Below are positions 30,820-42,736 of a DNA stretch of 64,000 nt, piece by piece. The DNA lies in assembly GCA_017591395.1 (NCBI GenBank), contig WEDG01001518.1, forward strand, positions 310,001 through 374,000, read 5' to 3'. Numbering within the stretch: position 1 is the first letter of the stretch; each line of letters opens with the position of its first letter. The translations under genes and the position numbers were made by a program. This stretch comes from Schistocephalus solidus. Lineage: Eukaryota > Platyhelminthes > Cestoda > Diphyllobothriidea > Diphyllobothriidae. The notes under the pieces are model-generated. The model was not told where the DNA came from, ran no database searches, and saw only the letters and a program-made list of their open reading frames with translations.

Positions 30820-33431
30820 GTAAGTGGGCCTCTCTGCCCAGCTGCAAGTGAAAAAAGCTGGCTCTGTAACACCTGATATTCGGATTGGCTATTTACCAGC
30901 CAATATATCGAGTAAGACTTAGACTTCGAGAAATCCCTACGACTGTTTTGTAGCGTCTCGTCAATTATATATGCCTGTATGCCTGTCTATGAAGTGTAAG
31001 CTATTATAGATTTCCATGGGTGACGAACGCTTCGTGATAACTGCTCACTGCGGGCTTGTGTCCCTGCATCATTTCTGCCAGTTTATGACCGGTTTGACCT
31101 GTGTAATTGCAGCAGAATTATCCAGAGTTACAAGGTGATGGCCAACTATTTGCTCCGGTTAAATGGACCGTAAATCCACATGAATTGGAAGTGGACTGTG
31201 ACTTCCGGTCGTTGCCCACGTCTTGAGCAAAATTAAGCTCTCTGTTCCTTCAGATGTGCTTGATTAGCCATTCTTTACGAACGGAATCTTGCGATAACGA
31301 CTATCTTCAGGCTTATCTTGTGACATCCTGCAGTTCGTTTCGTTTAGCTTCCTTTGCGTCTTACTGCGTCATTATGGTTGAAATATAGTCTTAGTGTAGT
31401 ATTCATAGCATTTCGGAAAAGCGTTTGCCTTTATACTGTCGCCTAATCAATATAACACCTAGCAAGGGCTTCTGGCCGTCCTATTCCCTGAAAGTTGCCC
31501 AATCAACTTCTCTCAATTTCAAAAAAGTATGAATAGCCAGTCGGTTTGGCTCATTTCCCCTCTCTGATGAGTAACTTCAGCTGAAGTTTAAATGTACCAT
31601 TCCGGGGAATGGAACCAATCGGTCCCTGGGATACGTACCCCTAGTTGCACCGCCATTTACCAGCATGTTTTGTGCAGTGTGCTTGCCGCCGGCTTTGGCC
31701 ACAGAACGACATTTTCCGTCTCTGTCATGTTTTATCTGTTCTACGATGGTCTTCTACGGATTTCGACAAAATCTTAAAGGAATCTTGACTGAAGATCGTG
31801 GTTCTGAAGAAGAATATGCGATCGCTGGAACAAGAAGTTTATTGGTCCTACCTTTCGCATTCCCTCTCGAACCCATACTCAGAGAGTCGTAGAAAAGGGT
31901 ACTAGAGGTACAACGAACGCGGTATTTAGAGAACTCGATCGCCACACAACAACACGCCTACATTAATTAGCAGCACTCAATTTCATTGCTAGGAGCCGTA
32001 GATGATGCGATGATTGCTCGTCAGACAACACTCAAGTCGTTAAGCGCTGCAATTTCATCTCAGCTATTGATTCTTGGCGTGTCAATTACTTGGTCAGTTG
32101 ACTCGCTGTCACCATAGTTGTTGGTTGTCCACGGCCTCCCCGCTTGGCTTATTATTTTTCTAGGGCTAAATCACAGCCTGAATATGGACGCGGGAGGTCA
32201 TTCTACGTGCTAACTGAATGCGGGCCGAAGAACCATGGCTCTAGCAGCTCGCGGTTGTCGCCCCCTGCCAGAATTTCGGCCTCGTCAAACTTGCAGGTGT
32301 GGCCGGGTTCTGTCGAATGAGCCGCGATCTCTGTCCGTGGTTCTGCCATTAGACAGCCGACCAAACCCAGCTGTCTGTCAAGTCGTAATGCCCTACCGAA
32401 CGCTGGCCTTGTTTGCAATTCTACTGACTCGGTTAAGAGGGTAGGGTGCCCAGGTACCTTTAGCTGGCCTTTCTCTTGTTTTTTTGCGCAAAATGGAAAT
32501 ATGCACCTACATATTTGCATTCTTCACATCCTGGTGTCAGATTTCCTCAGTAAGCGGAGAGCGACAGTTGTCTTATGTTTGCAAACGCGCAGCCTTTTGA
32601 GCGTTTGGCAATTGAATTAGAAAAAAATCCCGTCTGAGGTTCGTCATTATTAAATTTGCTATATCTTTCACCGTAAACCTGAAGTGTGATAGTCACTGAC
32701 TCATAACTTGTAGCTTGGAGGAAATAAACCTTTCAAAGTTCCTTTATTTTGTCCATATCATTTTTCGACCATTGATTGCTACTTTTCAAGCAACCTTTTA
32801 TATCAAAATCCAGCAAAACAATTGTTGCTTCCTTAGGAGACTCATGACGAAGATTGAGTGTATATAAATTGAACCCATCGTTCGAAACACGTTTAGCTGC
32901 TTGCCCTTGCTCATTGCCTGCACTTTTATCTCTTTGGTGCGTTCATATAACCTGAATCACGATGACATAGCGCAGGAACCTTCGCTTTTCCCTAATGATG
33001 TCGTGGACACCAACCACGGTTACGCAGAGCCCAGCGAGGCCAACCATCCTTCATGAGAACCAATAGGATGTTTTGAGGACTGATAATTTTAACATGGCAA
33101 TTTTTGCGTCCGCTCTGTGTCTGAATTTATCCCCTCTGTGGCGCGGCACCTCATGACTGGTCGTTGAAACCCTGTGGGGCTTCCAATGGCTTAGGTGGGC
33201 GCAACACCTGGAACTTTGAATCGGCTGACCTTTTTAAGTTCTGCCAATAGTTCCATGTTAAACCTGAAAAGTCAAGTCGGCAAAAAAACGTGGTTTGGGT
33301 AGTTCACCATAAGGCCAATAAAGTAAATATGAGAGGTTGACAGGGCTCGTTTTTTCTTACTCTGCCATGTCAGACCTGAAGTTTTCACCTAGTAAACCGC
33401 GGTCTTTTTCATCCCTTTACCTTATTTTCAG
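30820..33431 (+). other. CCDC186 intron
   Basis: 2.6 kb. The only recognised element is a PLE GIY-YIG relic at about 32190-32345 on the minus strand. The rest is unassigned. Confidence 0.65.
32190..32345 (-). pseudogene. PLE C-terminal relic
   Basis: The minus strand reads EPGHTCKFDEAEILAGGDNR and LLEPWFFGPHS, matching GPGHTFKFDEAEILARGDNR and LLESWFSGPQS of PLE 4 (27326-27450). Just this end of the GIY-YIG region survives. Confidence 0.65.
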
Positions 33432-33729
33432 CCCATCCAGTGTGAATTTCGACCTCTCCTGGGCAACGCCTTGCTGACCTCCTGTGACCCTTCCGCTAAG
33501 ACACCTGCAACCACTCCGACGCCACAAAGTTTTGGGAGAGTGCAGCGAGGCAAAGGAGGAACTATCCTGCCCCACGATCCAAATGGTGGAGCCAAGCAAG
33601 TCACTGCTAGTTAACAAGATCGAAAAACTGCAGCGAATGAATTTACGTCTGTCGGAGAAGAATGATTTTATGCGTGATCATATCAACCAGCTGACTCGTG
33701 AGGTTCAACGGAAGACTCAACTTCTCCAG
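33432..33729 (+). CDS. CCDC186: CCDC186 exon with conserved C-terminal coiled coil; frame break
   Basis: The acceptor is cttattttcag at 33431 and the donor is CAG|gtgacc at 33730 (phase 0). The downstream part, from about 33580, reads MVEPSKSLLVNKIEKLQRMN then NDFMRDHINQLTREVQRKTQ, the most diagnostic conserved CCDC186 segment seen here. The frame expected from the previous exon (phase 0 at 33432) opens PIQCEFRPLLGNALL but meets TAA at about 33612. The conserved frame is closed by a stop at 33475. So a one-base change between 33478 and 33611 is needed, or an internal acceptor that I find unconvincing (gagag at 33540). Confidence 0.75.
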
Positions 33730-35251
33730 GTGACCAATCTGCCTCAGTCTTGCTCTTTTTTGATCGCCTGTGTGGTTGTATTTTGTGTGAGCGATAGTGT
33801 GGTGTTACCGTTCTCGTTGGCGTCCGATGCGTAGGGCCCTTAGGTGCCCTATCGACGCGTCGAAAAGCACTGCAGTAAACCGGAAGATAACATTATTGAA
33901 TTTCATTACCCGTGTAATTTCGTCAGTTGGTTCATGCATAGACGGGACGAAATATCGGGTCGCATCAGACCCGAATTTCGTTGAGCGCTGCCGTAAAGCA
34001 AGGAGGTTTCAGAGGCCATCAGCAGCCCTCATTCTCACACGGAGCAGAGGCAACCGTTAGGCGCCAGGTGTGTTGAGGTCAGAATCGTTGCTGCGGCGGC
34101 AGAAAATGTCTGAAATCGTTTGTCAGCACTTATTTATGCTGATTCATATCTGAAGACCAATTTCCCGCTGGTGGCCTTTTTAGACGCGTGCGACTATCTC
34201 ACTCGCAACCAGATCACTCCATAAAGAGTAAACGGTTGGATTTAGTCAAGGCCGAAGGCAGGTCGTTAATTTTGTCAGAACCGATTGATGAACAGTATAT
34301 GCTTGATAATGTTAGTGCGTAAAAATATGGGATACCTCCTGCTCGCAGACCTTAGCAGTTTCTCCAGGAATATTTCAATATTTTACTAACTTTCTGGCTT
34401 CCGTGAATACTTCAACGCAAACAGGTAGGTGGATAACCTCATTTCACGCAACGCGGAGGTAGCTTCCCCAGCAACTCCTTGCAGTTCCTTTACATACCAC
34501 CTATATCATGCTTTCTCTTCAGTTAATTTTCAGATGAGCTTATATCTTAAAATAGACTGTTATGGAATGTTTTTATAGATTCCCTCTGGGAAAAAATATT
34601 TCAGTTAGATTATAAAAAATAATTGGAAACAATGTGTATTTGTGCTTATGTTTTTGAGTGTAATTCTAGTGGGTGTGGCAGGTCACGGTTTATGAGTCGA
34701 TTTCAGATTTTGTTTGATATTTCTCGACATTCACACCTCACATAAGGCGGTGGTTCCGTCTAAACGCTAATTTTTTTAGCACTGCAGTCAGTGTTCGATT
34801 ATTTTCAGTTACTTTGGAGCTGCATTCAGCGATGGCCTTTTTTCCTCTCAAGTACCAAATTGGTTAGGTTTTTATTACTTTTATGAAGACCAGCCGGTAG
34901 AGCCAGGGCTGAAGAGAAAATGTTAATTTTTAAAGTCAAAATGTTCGGGACGAGGCCAACACTTTTAATTAGCTGCATAAGGCAATGTCACAGTCCCTTG
35001 GCGTGTGCTACAATTTCCAATTACCAAACATTTTCTTAAGTTGCACTCTGGTAATTTGGCAACGCACAAAACCAGAAAATGTAAACCGCCGACCCCGCGA
35101 GATAGCTTTGAACTATGCAGCCACGTCTGGAAGTGGGACTCGAGCTCGGGCTAAATTTTCCCTCATGCCCTTGTTGGCTACTTGCATTTTGTGTTTTATT
35201 TTTATGTGCGCGTTTATCATCTTCTCATTATTTGCCCCCTTTTATCTACAG
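33730..35251 (+). other. CCDC186 intron
   Basis: 1.5 kb, no recognised element. A T-rich acceptor precedes the next exon. Confidence 0.65.
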
Positions 35252-35464
35252 CATTTTCTCGTAAGCGATCCGGAAGCCGGAGGCACTTCACCAATGAACG
35301 TTGACGAAAATAAAGCAAATATGATTCAGAAGGGAGGCCTGATGGCATCTGTTTTCTCCGGCCAGGCCATGGACAGTCAGGCAAATCTTAAGGTCTGTCT
35401 ACAAATCAACCAAAAACTGCAGAACGTGCTGGAGGACACGCTCTTCAAGAACATCACACTCAAA
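35252..35464 (+). CDS. CCDC186: CCDC186 exon (conserved C-terminal block)
   Basis: The acceptor is tttatctacag at 35251 and the donor is gttagc at 35465. It is 71 codons, phase 0 at both ends. It carries MIQKGGLMASVFSGQAMDS and LQINQKLQNVLEDTLFKNI, which match the strongly conserved C-terminal region of CCDC186 proteins. This exon and the last one make the family call. The donor has a T at +3, slightly off consensus. Confidence 0.88.
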
Positions 35465-36369
35465 GTTAGCAACACCCCTGTTTTCACTTTAACAATTATG
35501 TTCATCAACTAGGTGTAGCATTATTTGTGTGCGAGACCGGATGCAATTTAATTCATCGGGTTGGTGCAGAGCCAAAAGTGTTACCTTTCATACTCTTATT
35601 ATGTGATTAGTGACTACTTAAAATTAGAATGTAGTTCGGTTACAAATAAGGCTTGTATTTGCACTTGGTACGGCTCTGATCATGTTCCACCTAACCGACC
35701 TTGATGATATCGCGGAGTGTATCTCCACTGGGGATGATCTGCGGCAGCAGGTCCGGAAAGTTCCGCTCACAAGCCTCTCTATCCATGAAAGCCGAGCACT
35801 GAAGGTCCAGGGATTGACTGACGGCATTGAGCCAGGTTTTGAGTTGAATTTTTCGTCTCCTTAGTGGGTAGAAGCGTTGGATCAGGGACAGCACCACTAA
35901 AATCCTAAGGTGTACGACCGAACCCGCCTCAGTAATCTTTCTTTGATGGCCTAAGATATTGTGGTGATCTTGTTGTAATACGTTCGGACTGTGTTTGGAC
36001 TGAGACCAAGTCGATGTACACCACTCAGAGGAAGTTTCTCGGGCATCGAGCGTCAAACGCGTCCGGTTTTCACTTGTTTTTCACACACGCAGCCCAGCAT
36101 TCACGTCTATTTAAAAGGGTTAAGCGAACGGATGACTGGCATATATGGATTCTTTTGGCGCCAATTATATGGTGCCGAAATTATTTACGGATTGTAACCA
36201 AATACCCAAAGCATTGAATTAACTTCAAAAGCATGGTTTTAGTATAAAGGGGTTAACTGCGTGTGGAGGCACTGATTTTTACCACGTAGTACATCCCCGC
36301 GGTCCCCGCTCCAGACAACTGCCCAGCTCGGACCGTGTCTGAGGTCTGGGAACGGGAATAGCGAGTGAT

Positions 36370-37203
36370 GTCGACAGCTCAGTGCATTTTCCTCACTGAA
36401 AACAACCTTGACGCGCTTGAAGCTGTAACGCTGCACTGAAAGTCATGGCATGGAAGGTTTCCAACTGACGGGAACACTCGGACCGCGCAGTCAGCCCAGT
36501 GTGTTTGTCTAAAGTGGCCGACGGGCAACCGAGAGGGGGGCTGAGATGGCTCCTTCTTAATTTGGCCTCCAGGGGTGCGGCCGGAGCCACCCCTGGGTGT
36601 ACCACCACACCTGACTCGGATCCCACGGAGTGGGAGTGCCATAAAGGCCACATTAAGAAGGAGCCACTGCAGCCTGACTCTCAGTCCGCCAGTTAGCAAC
36701 TCCACACAAAACACACATTGGGCTAACCACGCGGTCCGAGTTATGCCGTCAGTTGGCAACCTTCCAAACCTCGGCTTTTAGTGCACCGGGATAGTTTCAG
36801 GCGCGTCAGATTGTTTATAGTGAGGAAAATGCGCTGAGCTGTTGACCTCACACTCTCCCCCACCCCCACCATCAGACCACCATCCGAGCCGGTTAGTTAT
36901 CTCATGTGGAAGTGTGCACATTGGCTGACGGGTCGGCGTACCCGTCTTCGCGCGCCATAGCGCGACCTGGACCCCATAACGCACACACCAGGATTTACTT
37001 ACTCAGGGGATATGGAGGAGCCATCGCCGCCTGACTCCCAGTCCACTGGTCAGCCACTCGACACACACAACACATACGCTGGGCCGACGACGTGGTCTGG
37101 TGTAAGCGTCAGATTGGCAGCCTTCACAGCCACGGTTTCTAGGAAACCGTGATTTTATCAGGTACATTATGATGATTGTGAGGGTGTTGTCTATGTATTA
37201 GTG
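36370..37203 (-). mobile_element. LINE 3' UTR modules, part inverted
   Basis: 36560-37203 is the family 3' UTR in minus orientation, ending in the 'tttctaggaaaccgtgat' block that normally adjoins the finger ORF. 36410-36530 is a short copy of the same UTR in the opposite orientation. Confidence 0.65.
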
Positions 37204-37925
37204 GCCTGGTTGGACATCTTCGGACGCAATGCACCAACAATATGACAATTAAAACTTCTACGTCAAATTCTGCCAACCCTCCCTCAGACTGCCTCACCCT
37301 CACTCCTGGCATCAACTCCATTACTCCCACCATCATAGAGACCACATCCCAATACTCATCGCCTGTTACTCCCATCACCGCAACCACCACCGCCTTCGCC
37401 TTCACTACCCCCACCACCACCACCAGCGATGGGGACTCTTTCCTAAAATGTCCTCAATTCGACCGCACATTCACCTCACGCATCGGCCTGATCGGTCACT
37501 TGCGATTCCATCGTGCAGAGACTGGTGAACTAGTGCCTGGCGCACCAACACACAGCACAGATCGCCATCTCCACTGCGCTCACTGCCCTCACGCATTCAT
37601 TCATCAAATAGGCCTATTCGGTCACATGCGCATCCATGACAGCGGACTTCACCGCAATGCCGACAACACCGATACACCATGCATACCGTGAATGACATTC
37701 CCCAGCCTCTACCGATTTCTGCTGTCCACACTGCGCCAGCAAATTCAACTCAAGCATCGGCCTGGTCGGTCACCTGTGAATCAATCGCATGGAGGTTTGT
37801 GAACCAGTGCCTGGGGCTCTGACGTACAGTCGACGCGCCCGCCTCCACTGCCCTCACTGCTCCCGCACATTTACACACCACATGGGCCTATTAGGACACA
37901 TGCGCCTCCACGACAACCTGCGGTA
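37204..37925 (+). pseudogene. Inverted LINE zinc-finger module
   Basis: Plus-strand frame with the family's Thr/Pro-rich linker and fingers (RTFTSRIGLIGHLRFH, HAFIHQIGLFGHMRIH). Cysteines of one finger are partly lost (CPQFDRTF). It ends ACGACAACCTGCGG-stop like the other copies. It is flanked on both sides by 3' UTR sequence in minus orientation, so this module alone has been flipped. Confidence 0.75.
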
Positions 37926-37964
37926 AACCATCGGAGGCTAAGCCACATCAGCGCACACCATATA

Positions 37965-39450
37965 CGGCAGTTCGACCGTCGATTTCGACGAGGTCCACCG
38001 TATGCTCCACACCAGGTGGTGCAGGGACGGTGACTTGCGCGTGAATTAGTTTTAAGTGATAGTAGCCTTGCGCTGCAGCTACCGCACTCTCTCCTCCTCC
38101 CCCACCTGAGCCCGGTGTCAAGACAGAGTCAAGAAGACCGGAGATGGGAGAGGGCGCAGGTGGCTGGCGCGGCCGGAGCCGCCCCTGGGCGTGCCACCAC
38201 ACCTGGCTCGGATCCCACGGAGTGGGAGTGCCATAAAGGCTACATTAAGAAGGAGCCATTGCAACCTGACTCTCAGTCCGCCAGTCAGCCACTCCACACA
38301 AAACACACATTGGGCTGACCTCGCGGTCCGAGTTATCCCGTCAGTTGGCAACCTTCCAAGCCACGGCTTTTAGCGCACCGTGATAGTTTCAAGCGCGTCA
38401 GATTGTTTTATAGTGAGGAAAATGCGCTGAGCTGTCGACCTCACTCTCTCCCCCACCCCCACAATCAGACCACTGTCCGAGCCGGTCAGTTGTCTGATGC
38501 GGAAAGCAGGCGCAGCTGCTGGTGACCTCGCCTACGTGTACTACGTACACGACCTGGCCCCAAACACAAGCACCAGGATTTCACACAACAGGGGGTTGAA
38601 CGGCTTACATCTCACATGTGTGAGATAGCCAGAGAGTCACGTTAAGAAGGAGCCATCGCAGCCTGACTCTCAGACCACCAGTCAGCCACTCCACACAACA
38701 CACATTGGACTAACTGCGAGGTCTGAGTGTAATTGTCAGTTGGCAACCTTCCAACCGCGGCATTCAACGTTACCGCACTCTCTTCTCCTCCCCCACCTGA
38801 GCCCGGTCTCATGACACAGTCAAGAAGACCGGAGATGGGAAGAGGGCACAGGTGGCTGGCGCGGCCGGAGCCGCCCCTGGGCGTGCCACCACACCTGGCT
38901 CGGATCCCACAGGTGGGGGTGCCATAAAGACCACATTCAGAGGAGCCATTGCAGCCTGACTCTCAGTCCGCCAGTCAGCCACTCCACACAAAACACACAT
39001 TGGGCTGACCACGCGGTCCGAGTTATCCCGTCAGTTGGCAACCTTCCAAGCCACGGCTTTTAGCGCACCGTGATAGTTTCAAGCGCGTCAGATTGTTTAT
39101 AGTGAGGAAAATGCGCTGAGCTGTCGACCTCACTCTCCCCCACCCACCACATCAGACTACTGTCCGAGCCGGTCAGTTGCCTGATGTGGGAGTGGAAGCA
39201 TTAACTGACGGATCGGCGTATCCGTCTTCGCGCGCCACAGCACGACCTGGCCCCCATAACGCACACGCCAGGATTCACTAACTCAGGGGGATATGGAGGA
39301 GCCATCGCCGTCTGACTCCCCAGTCCACTGGTCAGCCACTCGACACACACAACACATACACTGAGCCGACGTCGTGGTCTGGTGTAAGCGTCAGATTGGC
39401 AGCCTTCCCAGCCACGGTTTCTAGGAAACCGTGATATACTCAGGTACATG
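37965..39450 (-). mobile_element. 3' UTR and terminus of LINE copy C
   Basis: The left end carries the family 3' terminus ('gcagttcgaccgtcgattt'). Repeated modules at 38165-38400 and 38865-39075 show the same 'ggctcggatcccac' and 'agcgcaccgtgatag' blocks. The right end meets the finger ORF of copy C. Confidence 0.7.
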
Positions 39451-39520
39451 GTGATTGTGAAGGTGTGGTCGATGTATTGGTGAAGATAGTGTGTTCATAT
39501 GTAGCTTAGCCTCCGGTGGT

Positions 39521-40174
39521 TTACCGCAGGTTTTTGTGAATGCGCATGTGACCGAAAAGGCCCATGGGATGAGTGAATGCACGAGGACAGTGAGGGCAGT
39601 GGAGGCGGCGATCTCGGCTGTGTGTTGGAGCTCCAGGCACTGGTTCACCAGTCTCTGTACGATGGATTCGCAAGTGACCGACCAGGCCAATGCGTGAGGT
39701 GAATGTGCGGTTGCAATGAGGACATTTTAGGAAAGAGTCCCCATCGCTGGTGGTGGTGGTGGGGGTAGTGAAGGCGAAGGCGGTGGTGGTTGCGGTGATG
39801 GGAGTAACAGGCGATGAGTATTGGGATGTGGTCTCTATGATGGTGGGAGTAATGGAGTTGATGCCAGGAGTGAGGGTGAGGCAGTCTGAGGGAGGGTTGG
39901 CAGAATTTGACGTAGAAGTTGTAATTGTCATATTGTTGGTGCATTGCGTCCGAAGATGTCCAACCAGGCCAATTCGCGCGCGGATTATGCGTTCGCAGCG
40001 CGGGCATATTGGAGGGGCCTGAGCATCGTCGTTGGTCTGGGGCGCTGTTGAATTTCGTGCCGCTCTTTTGGCCTTGGCGGCGGCGATCCGGTTGGCCTCA
40101 TAGATTTCTGAACCAGTCTTCACTGATCTTCTCCATGCCGGCCTATCCTGGGCGAGGTCCTCCCAGGTCGCCAA
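39521..40174 (-). CDS. LINE copy C C-terminal zinc-finger segment, intact frame
   Basis: 217 residues open on the minus strand. The linker ATWEDLAQDRPAWRRSVK follows straight on from the RT segment. Finger 1 is CPRCERIIRARIGLVGHL. A Thr-rich spacer leads to finger 2 (CPHCNRTFTSRIGLVGHLR) and finger 3 (CPHCPRAFTHPMGLFGHMR), then HKNLR-stop. C2H2 spacing is C-x2-C-x12-H-x3/4-H. Presumably binds the element's RNA or target DNA. Confidence 0.8.
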   Translation of the reverse strand: MATWEDLAQDRPAWRRSVKTGSEIYEANRIAAAKAKRAARNSTAPQTNDDAQAPPICPRCERIIRARIGLVGHLRTQCTNNMTITTSTSNSANPPSDCLTLTPGINSITPTIIETTSQYSSPVTPITATTTAFAFTTPTTTTSDGDSFLKCPHCNRTFTSRIGLVGHLRIHRTETGEPVPGAPTHSRDRRLHCPHCPRAFTHPMGLFGHMRIHKNLR

Positions 40175-40180
40175 GTTGAT

Positions 40181-41905
40181 TTACAGTTGCTTCAGCGATT
40201 TCTTCAAAGTGTCCTTGTAGCGTCGTTTTTTACCTCCCTGCCGGCGAGAACCCGTAGCGACATCTGCGTAGAAAAGTCGTTTGGGTAGTCGCTCGTCGTC
40301 CATTCTTACCAGGTGGCCGCTCCATCGCAGTTTCACTTGCCTCAGCATGGCGTGGATGATGAGGACTCCGGTCCGCTCCAGGACTTCCGTGTCCGGGATC
40401 CTGTCTTGCCATCTCAGCTTCAGTATTCTGCGGAGGCAGCTGAGATGAAAGTGATTCAGCTTGCTGGCTTGGTTCGAGTAGACGGTCCAGGTTTCCGCTC
40501 CGTAAAGGAGTGTCGTCAAGACGACGGCCTTGTACATCTTCAGTTTGGTGTTCAGGTGAATACCGTGACGATTCCACACGGAGGCCTGTAGCCGGCCGAA
40601 GGCCTGACGAGCTTTGGAGATCCGTTGGGCAACCTCGTCATCGATTCTCGTGTTGCGCGACATCGTGCTTCCTAGATAAGCGAAGGTTTCCACGTTTTTG
40701 AGTTGAGCACCGTTGACATTCATTCGGGGAGCATTGTATTCCGCGCTGGGTGGCGCTGGTACATGACAACCGTTTTGGCTGTACTCATTGTAAATCCAAA
40801 ATCGGCGCAGCCTAAGGCGAAGAGGTCCATGCTCCTTTGCATGTACTCCTCCGTCACGGTGTTAAGGGTGCAGTCGTCCACGAAGAGCAAGTCATGGACT
40901 GTAGTCGTAGACAAGCGCGTTGAAGTCTGCATACGTCAACTGTTGAAAAGGTGCCCGTCAGTTCTGTAGGCGATGCAGATCCCAGGCTGCTCATCACGCT
41001 AGGCGTCCATCAGCATTGCCGACAACATGAGACTGCACAGGGTGGGAGCCAATACGCAGCCCCGCTTCACTCAGTTGGTCACTGCGAATGCTTCGGATAC
41101 CGTCCCGTTGTCATTGACGCGCGCCGTCATCCCGTCATGAAGCTGACGCACCATGTGCGTGAACCGCTCAGGACAACCAAATTTCTGCATGACTTTCCAC
41201 AGTCCGTCACGATTCACCGTGTCAAAGGCTTTCGTTAGATCCACGAAGGTAGTGTATAGGTGAGTTCGCGTCTTCTGGCACTTCTCTTGTAGCTGGCGGG
41301 CGGCAAAGATCATATCGGTTGTTCCGCGGTGTCGGCGGAAGCCACATTGGCTTTCCCGGAGCAGGCCCTGCTCTAGGTTACCATTCAGACGATTGAGAAG
41401 GATACCGGTGAAGATCTTCCCGGCGATGTTGAGCAACGAGATGCCTTTGTGATTATTACAGAGTTGCCGGTTCCCCTTCCGTTTATAGAGATGGACGATG
41501 GTCGCGTCTTTGAAATCCTGAGGAACTTGTCCTTGGCGCCACATCTCCTGGAAGTGTTCTGAGTTCTGCCATCGACCGGGGCCCACCGTGCTTGTAGACT
41601 TCCGGTGGGATTGCGTCGGATCCCGGTGCTTTACCGCTGGATATATGCTGCACGGCCCGGATGGTTTCTGATATGGAAGGCGGCAGATCCAGGTCATTGT
41701 TCGTGTCCACTTCAGGGAGCCGGTCAATAGCCGCATCGGAGATGGCTGATGAGCAATTAAGGACACTTCTGATGTGCTCGGCCCAGCGCTTCAGAATTTG
41801 CGATTTCTCTGTCAGCAGTGTTGTGCCGTCAAAGCTGAGCAGCAGTGCGGTCCCCGTGATACACGGGCCGTAGATGGCCTTGATGGCTTTGAAAAAGTTT
41901 TTCAT
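40181..41905 (-). pseudogene. Reverse transcriptase of LINE copy C
   Basis: Begins MKNFFKAIKAIYGPCITGT. It includes SGKAPGSDAIPPEVYKHGG, NIAGKIFTGILLNRL, FVDLTKAFDTVNRDGLW (near 41230) and the catalytic box, which reads FVDD in place of the FADD of copy B (near 40890). It continues into [17 protein letters not shown] and [16 protein letters not shown] (40600-40480). Stops near 41071 and frame changes at about 41530 and 40930 break it. Confidence 0.85.
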
Positions 41906-42289
41906 TTAATTGCGGTCCGCATACTCCCGGATTTCCTCAGCCTTTCGGATCATCTCGGCATCCTGCATCTCCCGCAGTCGTTGCTTTACAATGCAGCGGC
42001 ATTTGAAGAAGGCTGCTTTGGTGGCGTCAGTCCGAAGGTCCATGTAGGCTTTGTGTAGTCCATTCTTCTCCGCGAGTAAGTTGTTGATGTCGGCGTCATT
42101 GTCGTCAAACCAGTCCTGGTGTTTATGGCGTGCGCGTCCGAGGACTTCGAGGGCGGTGGACTGGATGACATTTCGCAGTTGACACCATCGTGCCTCCACG
42201 GTAGCATTATCATCTGGAGCATGCAGGTTCTCCAGTTTCTCGGTTATTTGGTTGCTGAAATCAAAACAGTGAGCAGGCAAATTTAACAA
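41906..42289 (-). pseudogene. Endonuclease-RT linker of LINE copy C
   Basis: Same 127-residue segment as in copy B, ending YADRN, then TAA directly followed by the ATG of the RT segment. The two copies differ by few residues. Confidence 0.75.
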
Positions 42290-42346
42290 AAGAGTATTTA
42301 ACTTACCTGGCGGACGCTTACCTTGGGGCCTTCGTCGGGGTTGCAG

Positions 42347-42730
42347 TCAGAGCCTCATCTGGGAGATGACGAGGTGGAGATCTGTCCAACCATCGGCATC
42401 GCAGATCGCCTTCGTTACCAGCACGTCCTGTCGATCTCGCCTCTGGACGAGAACATAGTCCAGCAGATGCCAGCGCCGCGACCGAGGGTGCATCCACGTG
42501 GCCTTCTCCCGCGTCGGAAGGCGGAAGAAAGTGTTGGTTAGCAGGAGACGGTGTTCCACACACATGCGTAGAAGAAGGAGGCCGTTATCGTTACAGCTAC
42601 CGAGATCGTGGGGACCCAGAACTCCCTGCCAGGCAGCGTGGTCCGTTCCGACGCGGTTGTTGAAGTCACCAAGGCCAATTAACTTGGCCTCTTTCGGCAC
42701 AGTCGCCAGCAGGACGTGCAGGTCCTCGTA
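42347..42730 (-). pseudogene. APE endonuclease of LINE copy C, C-terminal half
   Basis: Reads [18 protein letters not shown] and [20 protein letters not shown], then DLHLVISQM at the position of the catalytic histidine motif. Separated from its N-terminal half by the nested insertion. Confidence 0.8.
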
Positions 42731-42736
42731 GAATTC

